DNA of 64,000 nt, taken from assembly GCF_000165425.1 (NCBI RefSeq), contig NW_001799289.1:187342-251341 (forward strand), given 5' to 3'. The translations under genes and the position numbers were made by a program. The notes under the pieces are model-generated. The model was not told the DNA's origin and searched no databases. It saw nothing but the letters and a program-made list of their open reading frames with translations. Shown in pieces: positions 1 through 11,699 of the stretch. Position 1 is the first letter of the stretch; the number at the start of each line of letters is the position of its first letter. This stretch comes from Paramecium tetraurelia. Taxonomy: Eukaryota; Ciliophora; Oligohymenophorea; Peniculida; Parameciidae.

Positions 1-142
1 CGAATACATTGAAAGATGGTTTGTTTATTGCGATGTATTTCTTTAATTCTTCAAATCCATCACATTCACCTATGACCTTTTACATGATGTGGATGAATTC
101 TTCATCATAAAACACATCCTCTTCTTCGGCATTCTACTACAT
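1..142 (-). CDS. 5' part of an unknown gene, running off the window
   Basis: Read on the minus strand with TAA/TAG as Gln, an ATG at 142-140 opens 47 codons without TGA to the window edge. The start is rich in Glu and Asp, with a run of acidic residues around positions 5-14. No domain is recognisable in this fragment. The upstream sequence (143-263) is AT-rich and shows no coding character, which supports the chosen start. Only the N-terminus is visible, so the function cannot be stated. Confidence 0.5.
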
Positions 143-263
143 TGAATTAATTCTTTTTTAAAATAATAATAAATAAAACTGATTATGTTATGTAAAGTCT
201 GAATAGAGAATATAATACAATTTGAAATTGTTTTAGATCTAAGTTTAGTGAATATAACTAAAT

Positions 264-1223
264 TCATTTTTATTTAGAGAATGTTGTGTTGATGGTAGAA
301 AATAATAATCTACTGAGATTGGATATATTATTTTAGATTGTACCTACTATGTTGTATATCAATTCAACAGTTGTTATCAAACTCTGATAGAGATTGGTTA
401 TTACAGCTATTACGATGGCTAAAGCATACATATACAATTGCAGCAATAGAATCACCCTGTAGCATTTGTTGTCATATGACCATGCATATTTTACATATAA
501 ACTATTGTAAGTGTAAATCCTTAAGAATAAATCTGAAATTAAAATAAAGGGCAACAACATTAAACTTATTAACATTGCTAAAAATAATCCAAACATCAAT
601 TTTAATACTGAGATGCAAATCTTTTTAACTCGATTCTCTTATTAATTAAATTTGCTATTACCACTTTCTTATATGGTTGTTTGAGTCTAATGTTTTATCT
701 GATTTTTGTGATTCAAGTTCTTCTCCAGTCTTACCACAAACAAAATTATAATGAGATTGATTTTCCATCTATTCATCGCCTCTGACTTCCAATTTAATAT
801 CTTCTTTTGTCTCACCTTAAACTCATAAGTCGGATTTCTGAATTTGATTCTTTTTTTTTGATATTCCACAGTCTCCAAACCCAACATGCCCTTCAAGGAC
901 TTTACAGGGTCTTCCTTCTCAACATGATCAGTAGTTGTTATTTCTATGAGCTTGTCGGAGTCCGTTATATTTTAGATAATAAGTCTGGGAGCCTTGAGTT
1001 CTCTCTAAGTATCAGTTTTCAACTCTTTTTTCTCGCAATTACTGTTAGAGGGCGAGAAAATATTTGGTTCCTAGTATTTATTGTATTCATTGAACGTTTG
1101 TTTTATAGAATTTTCGACATAGGTATGACTGTTGTCGTCATTGATTTGGACCAACTTGGTGTTGTTAGGATCTCCGTCATCCCCTTTTAAGTTAGAGTAC
1201 TCTCTATAAATAGGCTTATTCAT
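264..1223 (-). CDS. Multi-pass membrane protein of unknown function, 319 aa
   Basis: A single uninterrupted minus-strand frame of 320 codons, closed by TGA at 266-264, contains many TAA/TAG codons read as Gln. The N-terminal 150 residues are polar and charged. Hydrophobic segments follow around residues 160-168 (INLIIILFVV), 208-230 (MFGLFLAMLISLMLLPFILI) and about 260-285. The protein is therefore probably a membrane protein with a cytosolic N-terminal domain. It lies 45 bp downstream of the small coiled-coil gene on the same strand. No family was recognised. The existence of the gene is fairly secure because the frame stays open through several standard-code stops; the function is unknown. 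Confidence 0.6.
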
Positions 1224-1268
1224 TTTTAATATTTTTTGAAATAATTAGAATGCAGTAAAATCAATAAC

Positions 1269-1680
1269 TCATTATTTTTTTGGATTGCTTTATTATCTTC
1301 TTTATGTTTTAGATTTATTTCCATTTTTTCTTTATTCCCCATTAACCTTACTAATTTGATCCTCTCTTTATTTTAACACATTTTGGAGTTCCTAAATTTT
1401 AGTGTCTTTTTCAACAATCTTATTCTACAATTCACCAATTCTGTAATTTAGCTCCTAATTATTTACCTGCAAGGCTTGTAGAGCTTTCTCTTTTGATTAA
1501 CCTACGGCTTTCTCTTACTCTAGTAGATCGTTTATAGTTTCAACTTCATCTTGCAATTCGGCATTTCTTGCTTCCAGATCAGATACTCGTAATCTTAACT
1601 AAAATATTGATTCGTAATACCTAATCGTTCTCTTAAAAAGAGATTTCCTGGATGTATTTGCATTGCTGATGAGGATCCAT
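1269..1680 (-). CDS. Short coiled-coil protein, 129 aa
   Basis: Two exons are separated by a 22-nt intron at 1620-1599 (GTATTACGAA...TTTTAG). Without removing it the frame meets TGA at once; with it removed the frame runs to TGA at 1271-1269. From about residue 22 the product is a continuous charged heptad-like stretch rich in Leu, Glu, Gln and Lys (for example LEARNAELQDEVETINDLLE), ending in a basic tail. It is probably a dimeric coiled coil acting as a scaffold, but the sequence gives no partner or location. The next gene starts 45 bp downstream on the same strand. Confidence 0.6.
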
Positions 1681-1857
1681 TAAGGAGAAAATTAAAATTA
1701 AATAACAAAATAGTCCTTGCTGAATTGTTATTTTAATTGATTGCAATAAAAAGTATTTAAATGTTTATCACAAACAAATACAATTAAATTAATCAATAAT
1801 TTTATTGTCTATAATAAATTAAGTGAAAACTAATAATCAAAAAAGTCTTAAACAAAA

Positions 1858-4080
1858 TCATAAATACTACTACACAATTCTATTTAGATCTTATAATTGA
1901 ATAGGCTTGGTTATATAATCCTTCATTCCCGCATTGAGGCATTCCTATTTTTGTTCCAAACTTTCATATGCAGAACATCCAATTATTTTAACATCGATTC
2001 CATACTTTTGAGACAATTCCAAGATCTTTTTGGTTGTCTAAATTCCATTTATTGTTGGCATCTCCAAATCCATAAATATCAACTTATAATAATCCTAATT
2101 GGCTTGCCATTTCTTTGAGCATTTCTCAATAGCTAAATACCCATTTGTGGCTGAATCAATATGATCTTATCCTCTTATAATAATTATCTTATATTACATT
2201 TATGCTAATCTCCTTTTCAGCATATCAATATTCATACAAACATCATCAACTATCATAATCTAAGTAGTCATTATGGCTTTCGTTGATCGTTTAAAAATTG
2301 AAGCTTAATTATTCACATAAACTTTGTGAATGGATTCCTCCTGTTATTATTGCATTATGATTGATTCCTCACTATCTTAATTTCGCTCTTCCATGCTATT
2401 CAATGATTTGATCTCATTTATGTCCTAATATTGAATCTGAAAATAAAATGTAGAGCCTAATTTCAAAATACTAACATTTAAATACCTTTTTTATATTAAG
2501 ATTTGAATTTTAATCCGTTTTGTAAGTCTTAATTCAAATTCTGTAAAATTTAATTACTAATCAATAATCCTAATCCCACACCTGATTTATTCATTTTTTT
2601 ATGTTCTTCACTATTCCCCTTTCCAAACGCTTAGAATATTCTTAATTAATCTTCTTCTGTCATCCCAATGCCAGTATCAACAACTGATATTTCCAATCTC
2701 AAATTCACTTAAGCCACCTTTATTGTCACTGAACCATCCTCAGTAAATTTAAAAGCATTCCCCAATAAATTTATCATAATTTATTTTAACCGACTAGGAT
2801 CAGAACAGATGTATCTTGGAGCTTTGCTTTCATAATTGATATATAGTTTGATCTATTTCCTTTCTGCCATGACTTGAAATAAATCTACACAAGTTTCTAA
2901 TAATTGATTAAAATTGAATTTGGCTTTGTTAATCTTGAATTTTCCAACCTTAATTTATGCCAAATCCAATAGATCATCACTTAAATTTTATAAATATTTT
3001 GCGTGATCTAATGCAATTTTAATTTGTTTGGCCATTTTAATAGGATTATTCTATTTTGTAGATCTACGTATATCTTTTTCCATAATCATAGTTTGGGATG
3101 AATATTTCTGATCATCATCCACTTCTTGTTCAAGCATATCGATTATGCAATTCAAAGGAGTTCTGTATTCATGACTAACAAAAGATAAGGTCTTTGATTT
3201 CTATTTACTATAGTCACGTAACTGATGAATGTAATCTCTATGAGTTATGTCCCTTATGAGCATCAAAATATAGGGGACATCCACGATTAAAGCATTATAC
3301 AATTTGACTTCAATAGTTCTGTTCTTTTTTCCATCTTGTCCTTTTTAATAGCCCAAAATTACTACATGTTCTTAAATCAATTAGTTTTGATTTTTCATAT
3401 AGTTTTAAAAGTCTACTTTTCTCATTTAAGAGGAGATTAATCTCAGTTCCTATTCCAAAATCTAAATAAATAACTTACATTACCGATTCTTCCAGAGTAT
3501 CACATTTCCTCAAGATAACACCCTTGTATTCAATGTTGCTTAGTGCAGAATTTTATCGAAATAATTCCAACTTATGAGAACTCTATAACTTATTCGTTTA
3601 AGATCTCTTTTCATTTCGAGAGGCTTTGCTTATTAAATTACAAGGAATTGGAGTTTATTAAAAAGTAGAAAATGAGCTCATGGAATTCTTATAGTCATTT
3701 TATTGCTTCTGTTGATCCTCCTGTATAGACTGTTGCTCTAAACAAAACAAAGAGGATAGAATTTAATCAGATTATTCGGCCATTGATAATTTTAACAAAT
3801 TTTCATTATGATACTCCAACTCTATCTTCTTGTCTGTTATTTTGATCAGCCCAATCCCTTAAGGAAATATGCTCAAGATTTCTAACCTATTGTCTCGCTC
3901 AATTGTTGGACTCTCATTATGACTGGGCTTCTCTTTAAATTTTAAACGGGAATGATTCTAAGTGTTGCCTACACTGTCAATCATAATCTTATCATTTATT
4001 TCTTATTATGTAGAGCTAATGGTGTGCTTTGTCACTAGCTTAGCTTTAGAAATATGAAATAAAATTAACCAATGAACCAT
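1858..4080 (-). CDS. Soluble hybrid histidine kinase with receiver domain, 723 aa
   Basis: Two introns are removed: 3483-3462 (22 nt) and 2485-2457 (29 nt). The order is an N-terminal linker, a PAS-like region, a HisKA H-box with SHEYRTP (phospho-acceptor His296), a HATPase with N-box (NLLGNAFKFT), G1 box (DTGIGM) and G2 box (SGVGLGL), and a C-terminal receiver. In the receiver, the acidic pair, MDLEMP (Asp about 654) and TKP (Lys about 708) are visible. The protein should autophosphorylate on His and relay to its own receiver Asp. Unlike the two kinases at 21-26 kb it has no membrane segments, so it is probably cytosolic. The input signal is unknown. Confidence 0.9.
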
Positions 4081-4312
4081 GATAGTTGTGGCTGATAAAT
4101 ACACTTAATTATAGTCTTCCAATAAGATTATTATAAATAGAAGGAGGTCAGATCCAATTTAATGGATTATTTAATATTTGTTAAGTGAAGGCAACTATGT
4201 ATTTATTTTACATATAAAGAACTCCTTTAAACTACATAATGCTAATATTGACATTGCATTAGATTTTGAGCTGATATATAAAGCAAACAGTAATGTCCAT
4301 TGCTAAAACATT

Positions 4313-4618
4313 TCAAAATGGATTGAGTATTTCTAAGTTTGGGAAATGAAACCCATCATTACACATAAAATCTAAATTCCTAGGATAATAATCGTTATAA
4401 TAAGGGATCCATCTCCGAATATACTTTAAAACATTATCAAAAGTGTAATTATTATCATGATCCAAGATTCCTTGAACACCCTTTCGTATTGATTCATACA
4501 AAATAATAAATAAATATATATTCAATAAATATTCACTGTAGTCCTCAAGCTTTAGTAAAACCATCTCCTTAATTCGTTGATACAAAAACAATACCATGTT
4601 ATAATCTTCATCCTCCAT
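4313..4618 (-). CDS. Small hypothetical protein, 101 aa
   Basis: A single-exon minus-strand frame runs from ATG at 4618-4616 to TGA at 4315-4313. The composition is protein-like: acidic start, many Tyr, Leu and Ile, and a C-terminal half with Trp, Cys and Phe. It uses no TAA or TAG codon in 101 residues, which is unusual for this window and lowers confidence. No domain was recognised. It could be a real small gene or a chance open frame. Confidence 0.35.
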   Translation of the reverse strand: MEDEDYNMVLFLYQRIKEMVLLKLEDYSEYLLNIYLFIILYESIRKGVQGILDHDNNYTFDNVLKYIRRWIPYYNDYYPRNLDFMCNDGFHFPNLEILNPF

Positions 4619-5181
4619 TAATGAGATTAAAATATATTATTCTTCTCTTATATTAATAAACATAAATTTCAGTTTTTTCGTTGTCTTCTAATATTTGACA
4701 TTGATGATCATTTATTGACAATTAATCAAATTTCAACGTCAATAATGATTAAAAGATCCAAATTGAATGATTATTGTCTATAGCAAATTTTACTATCCTT
4801 TACTTACCATATGATATACTAGAATAAATAAATAATATTAATGGCTAAATTAGTTGAATTAAAAATTGTTTGACTTTTAAAAAATAATTATCAAAACCAT
4901 ATTTATTTATTATTTAATACTCATTTTACTAAAAATACAGGCTCATCGCTAATTCTGAAACATCTTCCCATCATTCTGCTTTATTAGAATAAAATTTAAA
5001 GTAAATCTGAATTTATAACCTGCTCTTAAATTTATGATCCCCTTGAGTGGCAATTAATTTTATAAAAAAAATATATAGAAAATAATTCTTCCTTCTCTTT
5101 GAACATCTTAAAGAATTAAGAATTATCTCAAAAATTATAAATTAAATTTTAGAATAGCAAAATAAATCGATTAAAATTGTG
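4619..5181. other. Intergenic, AT-rich, no gene seen
   Basis: About 560 bases of very AT-rich sequence between the divergent 4313-4618 and 5182-5973 genes. No coding-like frame longer than a few dozen codons and no structured RNA were visible. The promoters of both neighbours presumably lie here. Confidence 0.6.
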
Positions 5182-5973
5182 ATGGATAAGAGATTCAAAC
5201 ATACCCTTGTGGCATTTAAAATATGTCCTTATTGTATGAAGGTACTTACAATAATGTGCCATAAAAATGTTAAATTTGAAATAAAGTTTATTGAAATGCA
5301 TAATAAACCTGATTGGTTTACTAAAATTAGTCCTCTCGAAAAAGTACCTATTTTAATCATAGGTGAAGAAGGTATTTTAAATTTTCATATTTAAAGTTGT
5401 TTTATTTGAGTCAGCTGCTATAATGGAATATATCGACGAGATTACACCACCAAAACTAATGTCAGATGATCCAATACAAAAGGCTTTAGACAGAGCTAAG
5501 TTTGAGTATTCAAATGAGATCATTAAAAGCCTTTACTAATTCATCTTTTGTACAGAATAGGAAGTAAGTTCTTATTTAAATAAATAGAAATTTGTCAAAC
5601 TCAAAGAATGGATTATAAATAGACTCAAGCAAATGGAGGAATGGCTTAAAGATAAGAAATACCTAAATGGAAGCGAAATTTCTTTAGTTGATTTTAATTT
5701 TGTACCAGTGTTCGTAGTATTAAACATGCTGAAGCCCATTTTGCCTTGTGATATGTTGAAGGATTACAAGAGAGTATGAATGAGAAATAAAAATAGGTAT
5801 AAAATTATGGGGATTCCTTAACATCCTTGCAATGTACAAAAACAGGTCGAGTTCCAGACTATGAATTTTTGATGATCGACGGAATAAAAAATTAAAACAC
5901 AGTATTATTTAGATCTAACCCATGTTATTTTAATGGTCCTAAGCCCTCACGTTGTTGTTTCTTTAGCAAATGA
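5182..5973 (+). CDS. Glutathione S-transferase-like protein (CPYC type), 239 aa
   Basis: Three introns are removed: 5372-5396 (25 nt, ends AAAG), 5564-5587 (24 nt) and 5774-5796 (23 nt). The spliced length of 239 aa is typical of GSTs. The N-terminal thioredoxin fold has a CPYC motif at about residues 14-17, as in omega-class GSTs, CLIC proteins and glutaredoxins. It is followed by a cis-Pro motif (LEKVPIL) and the substrate-binding ESAAIMEYID. The C-terminal helical domain carries the usual LNGSEISLVDF helix-cap region. It is likely a glutathione-dependent transferase or thiol reductase in the cytosol. The first intron is needed to join the Pro loop to ESAA and has the rare AAG acceptor. Confidence 0.75.
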
Positions 5974-6128
5974 TAAATTTATTTTATTTTTTTCTTTTTA
6001 ATTTTGTCAAGTTTAGAGATAAATTAATGGATATGATGATGTAATTAAAAATTTGAGCATTTCTTAATTGTTTCTAATTAAAGAATGAAATAAAATAGTA
6101 AATAGTATTTGAATAATTTTATTTAATA

Positions 6129-6941
6129 ATGAAAAATAAAATAAAGTTTTTCTTTTCTCAATTGAAATTCAACCCAAACAAGAACTATTATCAAATTTTG
6201 AACTTAACAAATAAATCTACTTAGGAAGAAATCAAAACTGCTTATTATACCTTAGCAAAACTATATCATCCAGATAAAAATCCTGATCAAATTGACAAAT
6301 TTAAAGCCATAAATGAAGCATATGAGGTTTTAAAAAATCCATCAACTAAAAAAGATTATGATGAATCATAAGTTAATCCTCAATAATTTTAGAAAAAACA
6401 ATATGATCGATAATATCATTAACACTCAAGTATTAAATATTTCTAAATCAGCATATAGTTATTAATAGAGCGTAAATCATGAATAATTCAGAAGGATGTA
6501 TGAGGAATACAAAAGATAGCAAACTCATTATGAATATTAATATCATTCAAAAGCATCTTACGACAAAGATGATCCATTTAAGTAATACAAGAAATATACC
6601 TAAGAAGAATAATTTGTAAATATCCACAATTAAATTTATTTTAGGAACTTTATTCAGGTAGAGCAGCTACCATGAGATATTTAATGATTTTTATGTTGGG
6701 GATGGCTGGATATGTTTTTTTTGAGTTGTTTGGTTTGATAATGGAAAACAGATAAATTGTTGTTGTGGATCAGAACACTGGTCAATAATATGTAACTACG
6801 AAAGATGATTTCAGGAGAATATAATAAAAAACAAGAGAATAGATGGATTATGAGAGGAGAAGGGCAATTCTAAAATAAATTTAAGATGAGGAATTAAGAA
6901 TGATGAGACAAAACTAATAGCAGACTGAATTCAAAAAATGA
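6129..6941 (+). CDS. DnaJ-domain protein with one membrane segment, 253 aa
   Basis: Introns are at 6430-6451 (22 nt, CAG acceptor) and 6616-6644 (29 nt). A J domain occupies about residues 19-80 and has the diagnostic HPD in YHPDKN, preceded by the Ala/Tyr/Leu helix II pattern. A Gln-rich, Tyr-rich linker follows, then one hydrophobic segment around residues 150-170 ([17 protein letters not shown]) and a basic, Gln-rich C-terminal tail. It should recruit and stimulate an Hsp70 at a membrane. Another J protein with similar layout is at 18828-19808. The Cys-rich and C-terminal domains of classical DnaJ are absent. Confidence 0.85.
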
Positions 6942-6988
6942 TTGTTGTTTTTATCAACTCTATTATATATACAGTAAATTCTATTGAA

Positions 6989-8886
6989 TCAAGCTTTTTC
7001 CTCTTGATGAATGCAACTCATATGTCTGCTTCTTAAGAATTTTCCTAATTCATCATCTATTTGTTTAGTCAACTTAAAATTGATTGTCTTTTAACAGATT
7101 AAACTACTTTCATTATTCTCCATCTCATCTATGACTGTTCTATATGCCTTTTATAATATCCATTTAATTTACCTCCTAAAGCGAAGTAAATAACTCTTCA
7201 TTCGGAGTTTCTTCCTTATTTCTTATATAAGATTAGCGATTCTAATAGTCGAGTTCAATTCTTGAAGGTACATTATTCTCTTAACTTAGAGTAATGATTG
7301 GCTTTGGAGTGAAATTAAAGAGAATTTATTGTGGTTTTTATAGTAAAACGGATTTCAATTTTGAAATTTCTTATAATTGGTGAAGAATATTATGCAAATC
7401 CAATTCATTATTAATCTTCATCCTTTAAAATAGATGTATATAAAGTACATGGCTTTTGTAAAAAAGGATGAGTTAGTATTGTTGAAGAAATATCCACAAC
7501 TCAATTCATTTATTAGAATCTTCAAATTTAATTTGATAGGTTGTGATCTTTCCACCAATTTGTGAATGAATTATTTCCACTCTACTTTTTACAAGTCAGG
7601 ATTAGGTTGATTATTTAAGATAATGTTCATTTCATCTGGCGGAGTTGTTATTACTCCTAGATTTTAATCAAACGCCCCTTTTCTAACATAGGATCGATTC
7701 GTGACTTCTTTAAAATCGTATAATCTATTTGATAACTCTATTAACATAGATGTTCTATTATAAAATGCAATAAAGAATCCAAATATGACTTTAAAAATTT
7801 ACATGAAACCTCCTAAATATGATAAGAGATCACCAAGCTTTTCATAATTTCTATCTATAATTTCAGTAAAAGGACTTCTTCTCAAATAAATTGTTGCATA
7901 TATACTATCAGTGTTTCTTCCTAATTCAGTTAGATCTCTAAAATCTTCGGCTTTCCTCACAATTATTTCTTCCTTTTGAATATCTCTAATCATAAAGTTA
8001 ATTAATTACTCATAAGGTAATAGACTCAAATCATTATTAATCACATATGATCTATAATACACATTGGCTAGTCTTGATAGCTGATTTGGTACAAAGGAAA
8101 AGTACATATCACTATCTAAATACATAGTTTTATGGTCTTTAGCCTTTTACGGATTTACCATTGTATTTATTTGAAAAACTTAAAGCTTAAATTACCCATT
8201 TGCTTATAAATATTGCGATTTTGCAGTTTCATTAGCGCAAATCGGATTCCAATAGGTGGAATTAGAGTTATTTTGGCAATCTGACACAATAATTTTAATA
8301 AATTTAAAGGTTTCACTAGAGTAAGTTCCTTACAACTCCAAAGAATAGTTGACCCTAAATATATAATTCTTATACTTTGGACATAACCATTAATCCATGC
8401 CTAAGTAGTTAAAGGAATCATTAAAATTAGTATCAAAACCCTGATATTCAACGACATTATTAAATCTATTCAAAGTACAAGGTTCTAGAGGTATCTGCGT
8501 TGTAGATTTTTTAATAGTTCCATCCAAAGACCTTTCATATATTCTAGATCAATAAATTCTTACCTCTATTCCATGGTTATATTAAAAAATGGAAAATTGG
8601 TGTAATTGTTCTAATCTATTGATAAAGCAAACATTGCATTTTCATCACTCATTTTCATATAATTAGGATCATTTGAAAATGCTGTCTATGAATTGTAATA
8701 GACATTTGCTTTTGTAAAAAAGTCAGCAATGTTGGAATAGAAGATTAAACTCAACAAACAAATAATCATAATTGAAGAACATCCGCCAAATGAAGTTGTA
8801 TAATAAGCATTCTTATTCATATTAAGAGTGATAGTTTGGCCAAATATATCTATTCTTTACAGTCCTTTTTGAATGGAATAGAGCAT
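6989..8886 (-). CDS. Large two-membrane-segment protein, family copy A, 608 aa
   Basis: Three introns are removed: 8563-8544 (20 nt), 7448-7423 (26 nt) and 7172-7148 (25 nt); the last two end AAAG. One membrane helix lies near residues 28-52 (after the motif DIFGQ) and another around residues 340-365 (LLSYLGGFM then FGFFIAFYN). Between them is a domain of about 290 residues with conserved Cys. The C-terminal 240 residues are polar, with a conserved motif around INNELDLH. Helix, large loop, helix resembles the layout of P2X and ENaC/ASIC channels, but no sequence motif of those families was seen, so function is unknown. Copies B (9217-11162) and C (26586-28865) align throughout. Confidence 0.75.
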
Positions 8887-9216
8887 CTTTATTTAATTAT
8901 ATTATTATTTAACATAATAATCTAGGAAAAATCCTAAATCGAAATTTTCTAAAAGTGCAAAAAAGATATTTCATACTCTTTGATTAGATCATCTTTCAAA
9001 TATAGGATGATATATCGAATTTGATAGTTAAATTTAAGACTCTTTGTTAGGAAATATAAAAATTCTAAGACTACTAAATAAATTATTCAAATTTTATTTT
9101 GAATAATTTGGAGTTGAATAAAAAGTGTTGAATGAATATCATTAATGATATATTATAATTATACATTATATATCAAGACAAAAATTCTCATTAAATAGAG
9201 TCTTTAATATGTTTTT
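8887..9216. other. Intergenic between family copies A and B
   Basis: 330 bases of AT-rich sequence between two same-strand paralogues. No open frame with coding character and no repeat of note was seen. It should hold the 3' end signals of copy B's neighbour and the promoter of copy A. Confidence 0.5.
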
Positions 9217-11162
9217 TCATAATTCTGTTTCTTGATTTAAATTTGAATCTAATAATTTGAAAGCATTTCTTCTTTGTTGGAACGGTTGGATTAATTTCAT
9301 AATATCCTATCCAATGAGCTGAGTTAACTTTAGATTTATATTCGTTTAACATAAGTTGGTAGGATTCTGGTTTATTTCGTTTAAGATATCTTTGTAAGCC
9401 TAGATATTGGAAATTGATTACTTATTATAACTTAGAAAACAGTTCTTCATTTATATATTCCTCTTCAGATTTCTAAATGTGAGATATTCTCTTGCTATCC
9501 TTAATACTGAGCCTGGAAGGAATAACCTAATCAATGCCTAAAGTGATGATAGGTTTAGGAGAAAAGTTAAATAAAATTACCTAGGATTTTCTTAATAAAA
9601 CTTGTTTTAGTTTACTTATTTCATGTAATTAATAAAATATCGTGTGCAGATCCAATTCATTGTTTATCTTTTCACTAAATTAATAAAATCAATAAATTTA
9701 CATAGCTTTTTCTAAAAATTGAGAATTTTTATCTTTAAAACAAAATCCAAATGTTAATTGATTAATTAATAACTTAAAATTGAATTTAATAGGATCAGAT
9801 TTTTAAACCAATTTACCTAAATAATCCTTCCACTCAATATTTGAGAGATCTTGATTTTGGTTTTATTAATTTCCATTTATTTAAAATACGTCAACAGGAG
9901 ATGAGATATGTTCTATATATTAGAGAGTGTTAATCGTCTTTAATTTTTTGACATCCTTTTCATCTTTAAAATCATATAATTTGTTTGCCAACTCTATAAG
10001 CATTGAGGTTCTATTATAAAAGGCTATCAAAAACCCAAATAGAACTTTCATAATTTACATAAATCCACCCAAGTAAGAAAGTAGTTCTCCTATCTTTTAG
10101 AACCTTCTACTTACTATTTCTGTAAAAGGACTTCTTCTTAAATATACAATTGCATAATTATCATCTGTGTCTCTTCCTAATTCAGTTAAATCACGATAGT
10201 CTTCTGCTTTCCTCACTATAATTTCTTCTTTATCTATTTTTCTAGGCATATTATAAATTGTATTTACTCTAATGGTAATAAACTATTATCATTATTTATT
10301 ATGACATTTCTATAAAATATATTAGCCAATCTAGCCAATTTATGGGGAACAAAGGGAAAATACATGTCGCTATCAATAAAAATTGTTTTGTAATTTTCAG
10401 AATTTTACGGATTTATTACAGTATTAATTTAAATTATTTACAATTTAAATTGACTGTTTTCATTTAAGTAATTTTATCTATCCAAGTCAGAAGCACAAGT
10501 AGGATTCCACGAAATATTATTATTGATTATTTCAGAACTCTTACAGCTTTTTACAACGATTTTTAAAAATTTAAAGACTTCGCTCGAATATGTTCCTTCA
10601 AGATGATAAGTAAAGTTTTCTCTTAAACCTTATAATTCTATGCAATTACATTGGGCATAACATATTTCCAATTCCCTAGAAATTGAATTAAGTTGTGAAA
10701 TCTATTCCTTCATCTGAAAAAATATTATTAAAACGATCTAATGTACATGGTTGTAAAGGAATTTCTATAGTTTATTTGTCTATTGTACCGTTTAAATTTC
10801 TAACATATATTCTAAGTATGCTTATTAAAATCTGATTACCTTTGTTCTAACGAAATATCAAAGTATGGAGTTATAGTAAAATTAGTTTAATCTATTGAAA
10901 TCGCAATCATTGAATTCCTTTCATTCATTTCAATAAGTCCAGGATCATTTGAAAAAACAACTTCGCTTCCATGGTAGATATTTTGTTTTTAAAAGAATGA
11001 TATGATATTAGAAGAAAATATTAGACTTAAAAGGCATATTATTAGAATAGAAGAAATTCCTCCAAAAGATGTTGTATAAAGGTCATTTCTATTCATATTT
11101 AGGGTTATTGTTTGGCCAAATAGATCTAACTTTTATAAACCTTTTTTTAATGCAATTAACAT
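9217..11162 (-). CDS. Two-membrane-segment protein, family copy B, about 614 codons with one frameshift
   Basis: Introns fitted by alignment with copy A are 10839-10812 (28 nt), 10267-10242 (26 nt), 9701-9675 (27 nt) and 9421-9400 (22 nt). The DIFGQ-like start, the first membrane helix, the LLSYLGGFM second helix and the INNELDLH motif are all conserved. Around 10650-10660, just after LCPM, the frame must shift by one base to stay aligned with copy A (resuming around CIELQGLREN). The spliced length is 3n+1, as expected for a single extra base. No intron solves this. It is either a recent pseudogenising insertion or a sequence error. The remainder of the gene is intact, so I list it as a gene. 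Confidence 0.7.
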
Positions 11163-11699
11163 ATAATATAAATTATTTATGATAATCTACATATTAGAAT
11201 TCATTTCTCTATTTTAGGATAAAATATATGCTTTACAGCTTTTATTTTAGATGAACCTTAAATGAGTGATAAGCATGAGCAAATTCAAATTAAAAATAAT
11301 ATTAAGGTCATTTTTAGTCACTAGTTTTTAGAATAAAATGCATAACAAAATAGAGAAAGACTATTCATAGAAATTGTTTAATTTATCAAAGACAAATATC
11401 CCCAATATTAAAAAAATTTGAAAAAACAGAGCCTTTGTTTTAGTTAATTTTTAGTTCTAATTCTATTAGAATATATTAATATGTGATAAATTTAAAAATT
11501 TAAATGTTAGTTAAAAGGAATGGATTAATTATTGATTGAGAACTATTCTTAAATCAAAAGTTGCTCAAGATTAATGGGCAATTTCATTCGTTATTATAAA
11601 ACTTGAACTAATAGTTCTAGTAGCTGATTAGATGCAATCATTAAATTATAATATAATTATTATTATTATTAAAAACAATAATAGAATTGTAGAAAAAGC
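11163..11699. other. Intergenic between divergent genes
   Basis: About 540 bases, extremely AT-rich, between copy B (minus) and the kinase gene (plus). I found no coding-like frame or structured RNA. A short run of TTA/ATT repeats occurs near 11656-11672. Confidence 0.5.

Noticed and set aside
807-1190. Plus-strand frame of 127 codons
   Set aside because: It is antisense to the 264-1223 membrane protein, whose minus-strand frame is longer and ends in TGA; the plus-strand product is dominated by Phe, Ile and Ser typical of antisense reading.
10640-10665. A retained internal eliminated sequence as the cause of the frame break in copy B
   Set aside because: Such sequences are at least about 26 bp and flanked by TA; the discrepancy here is a single base.
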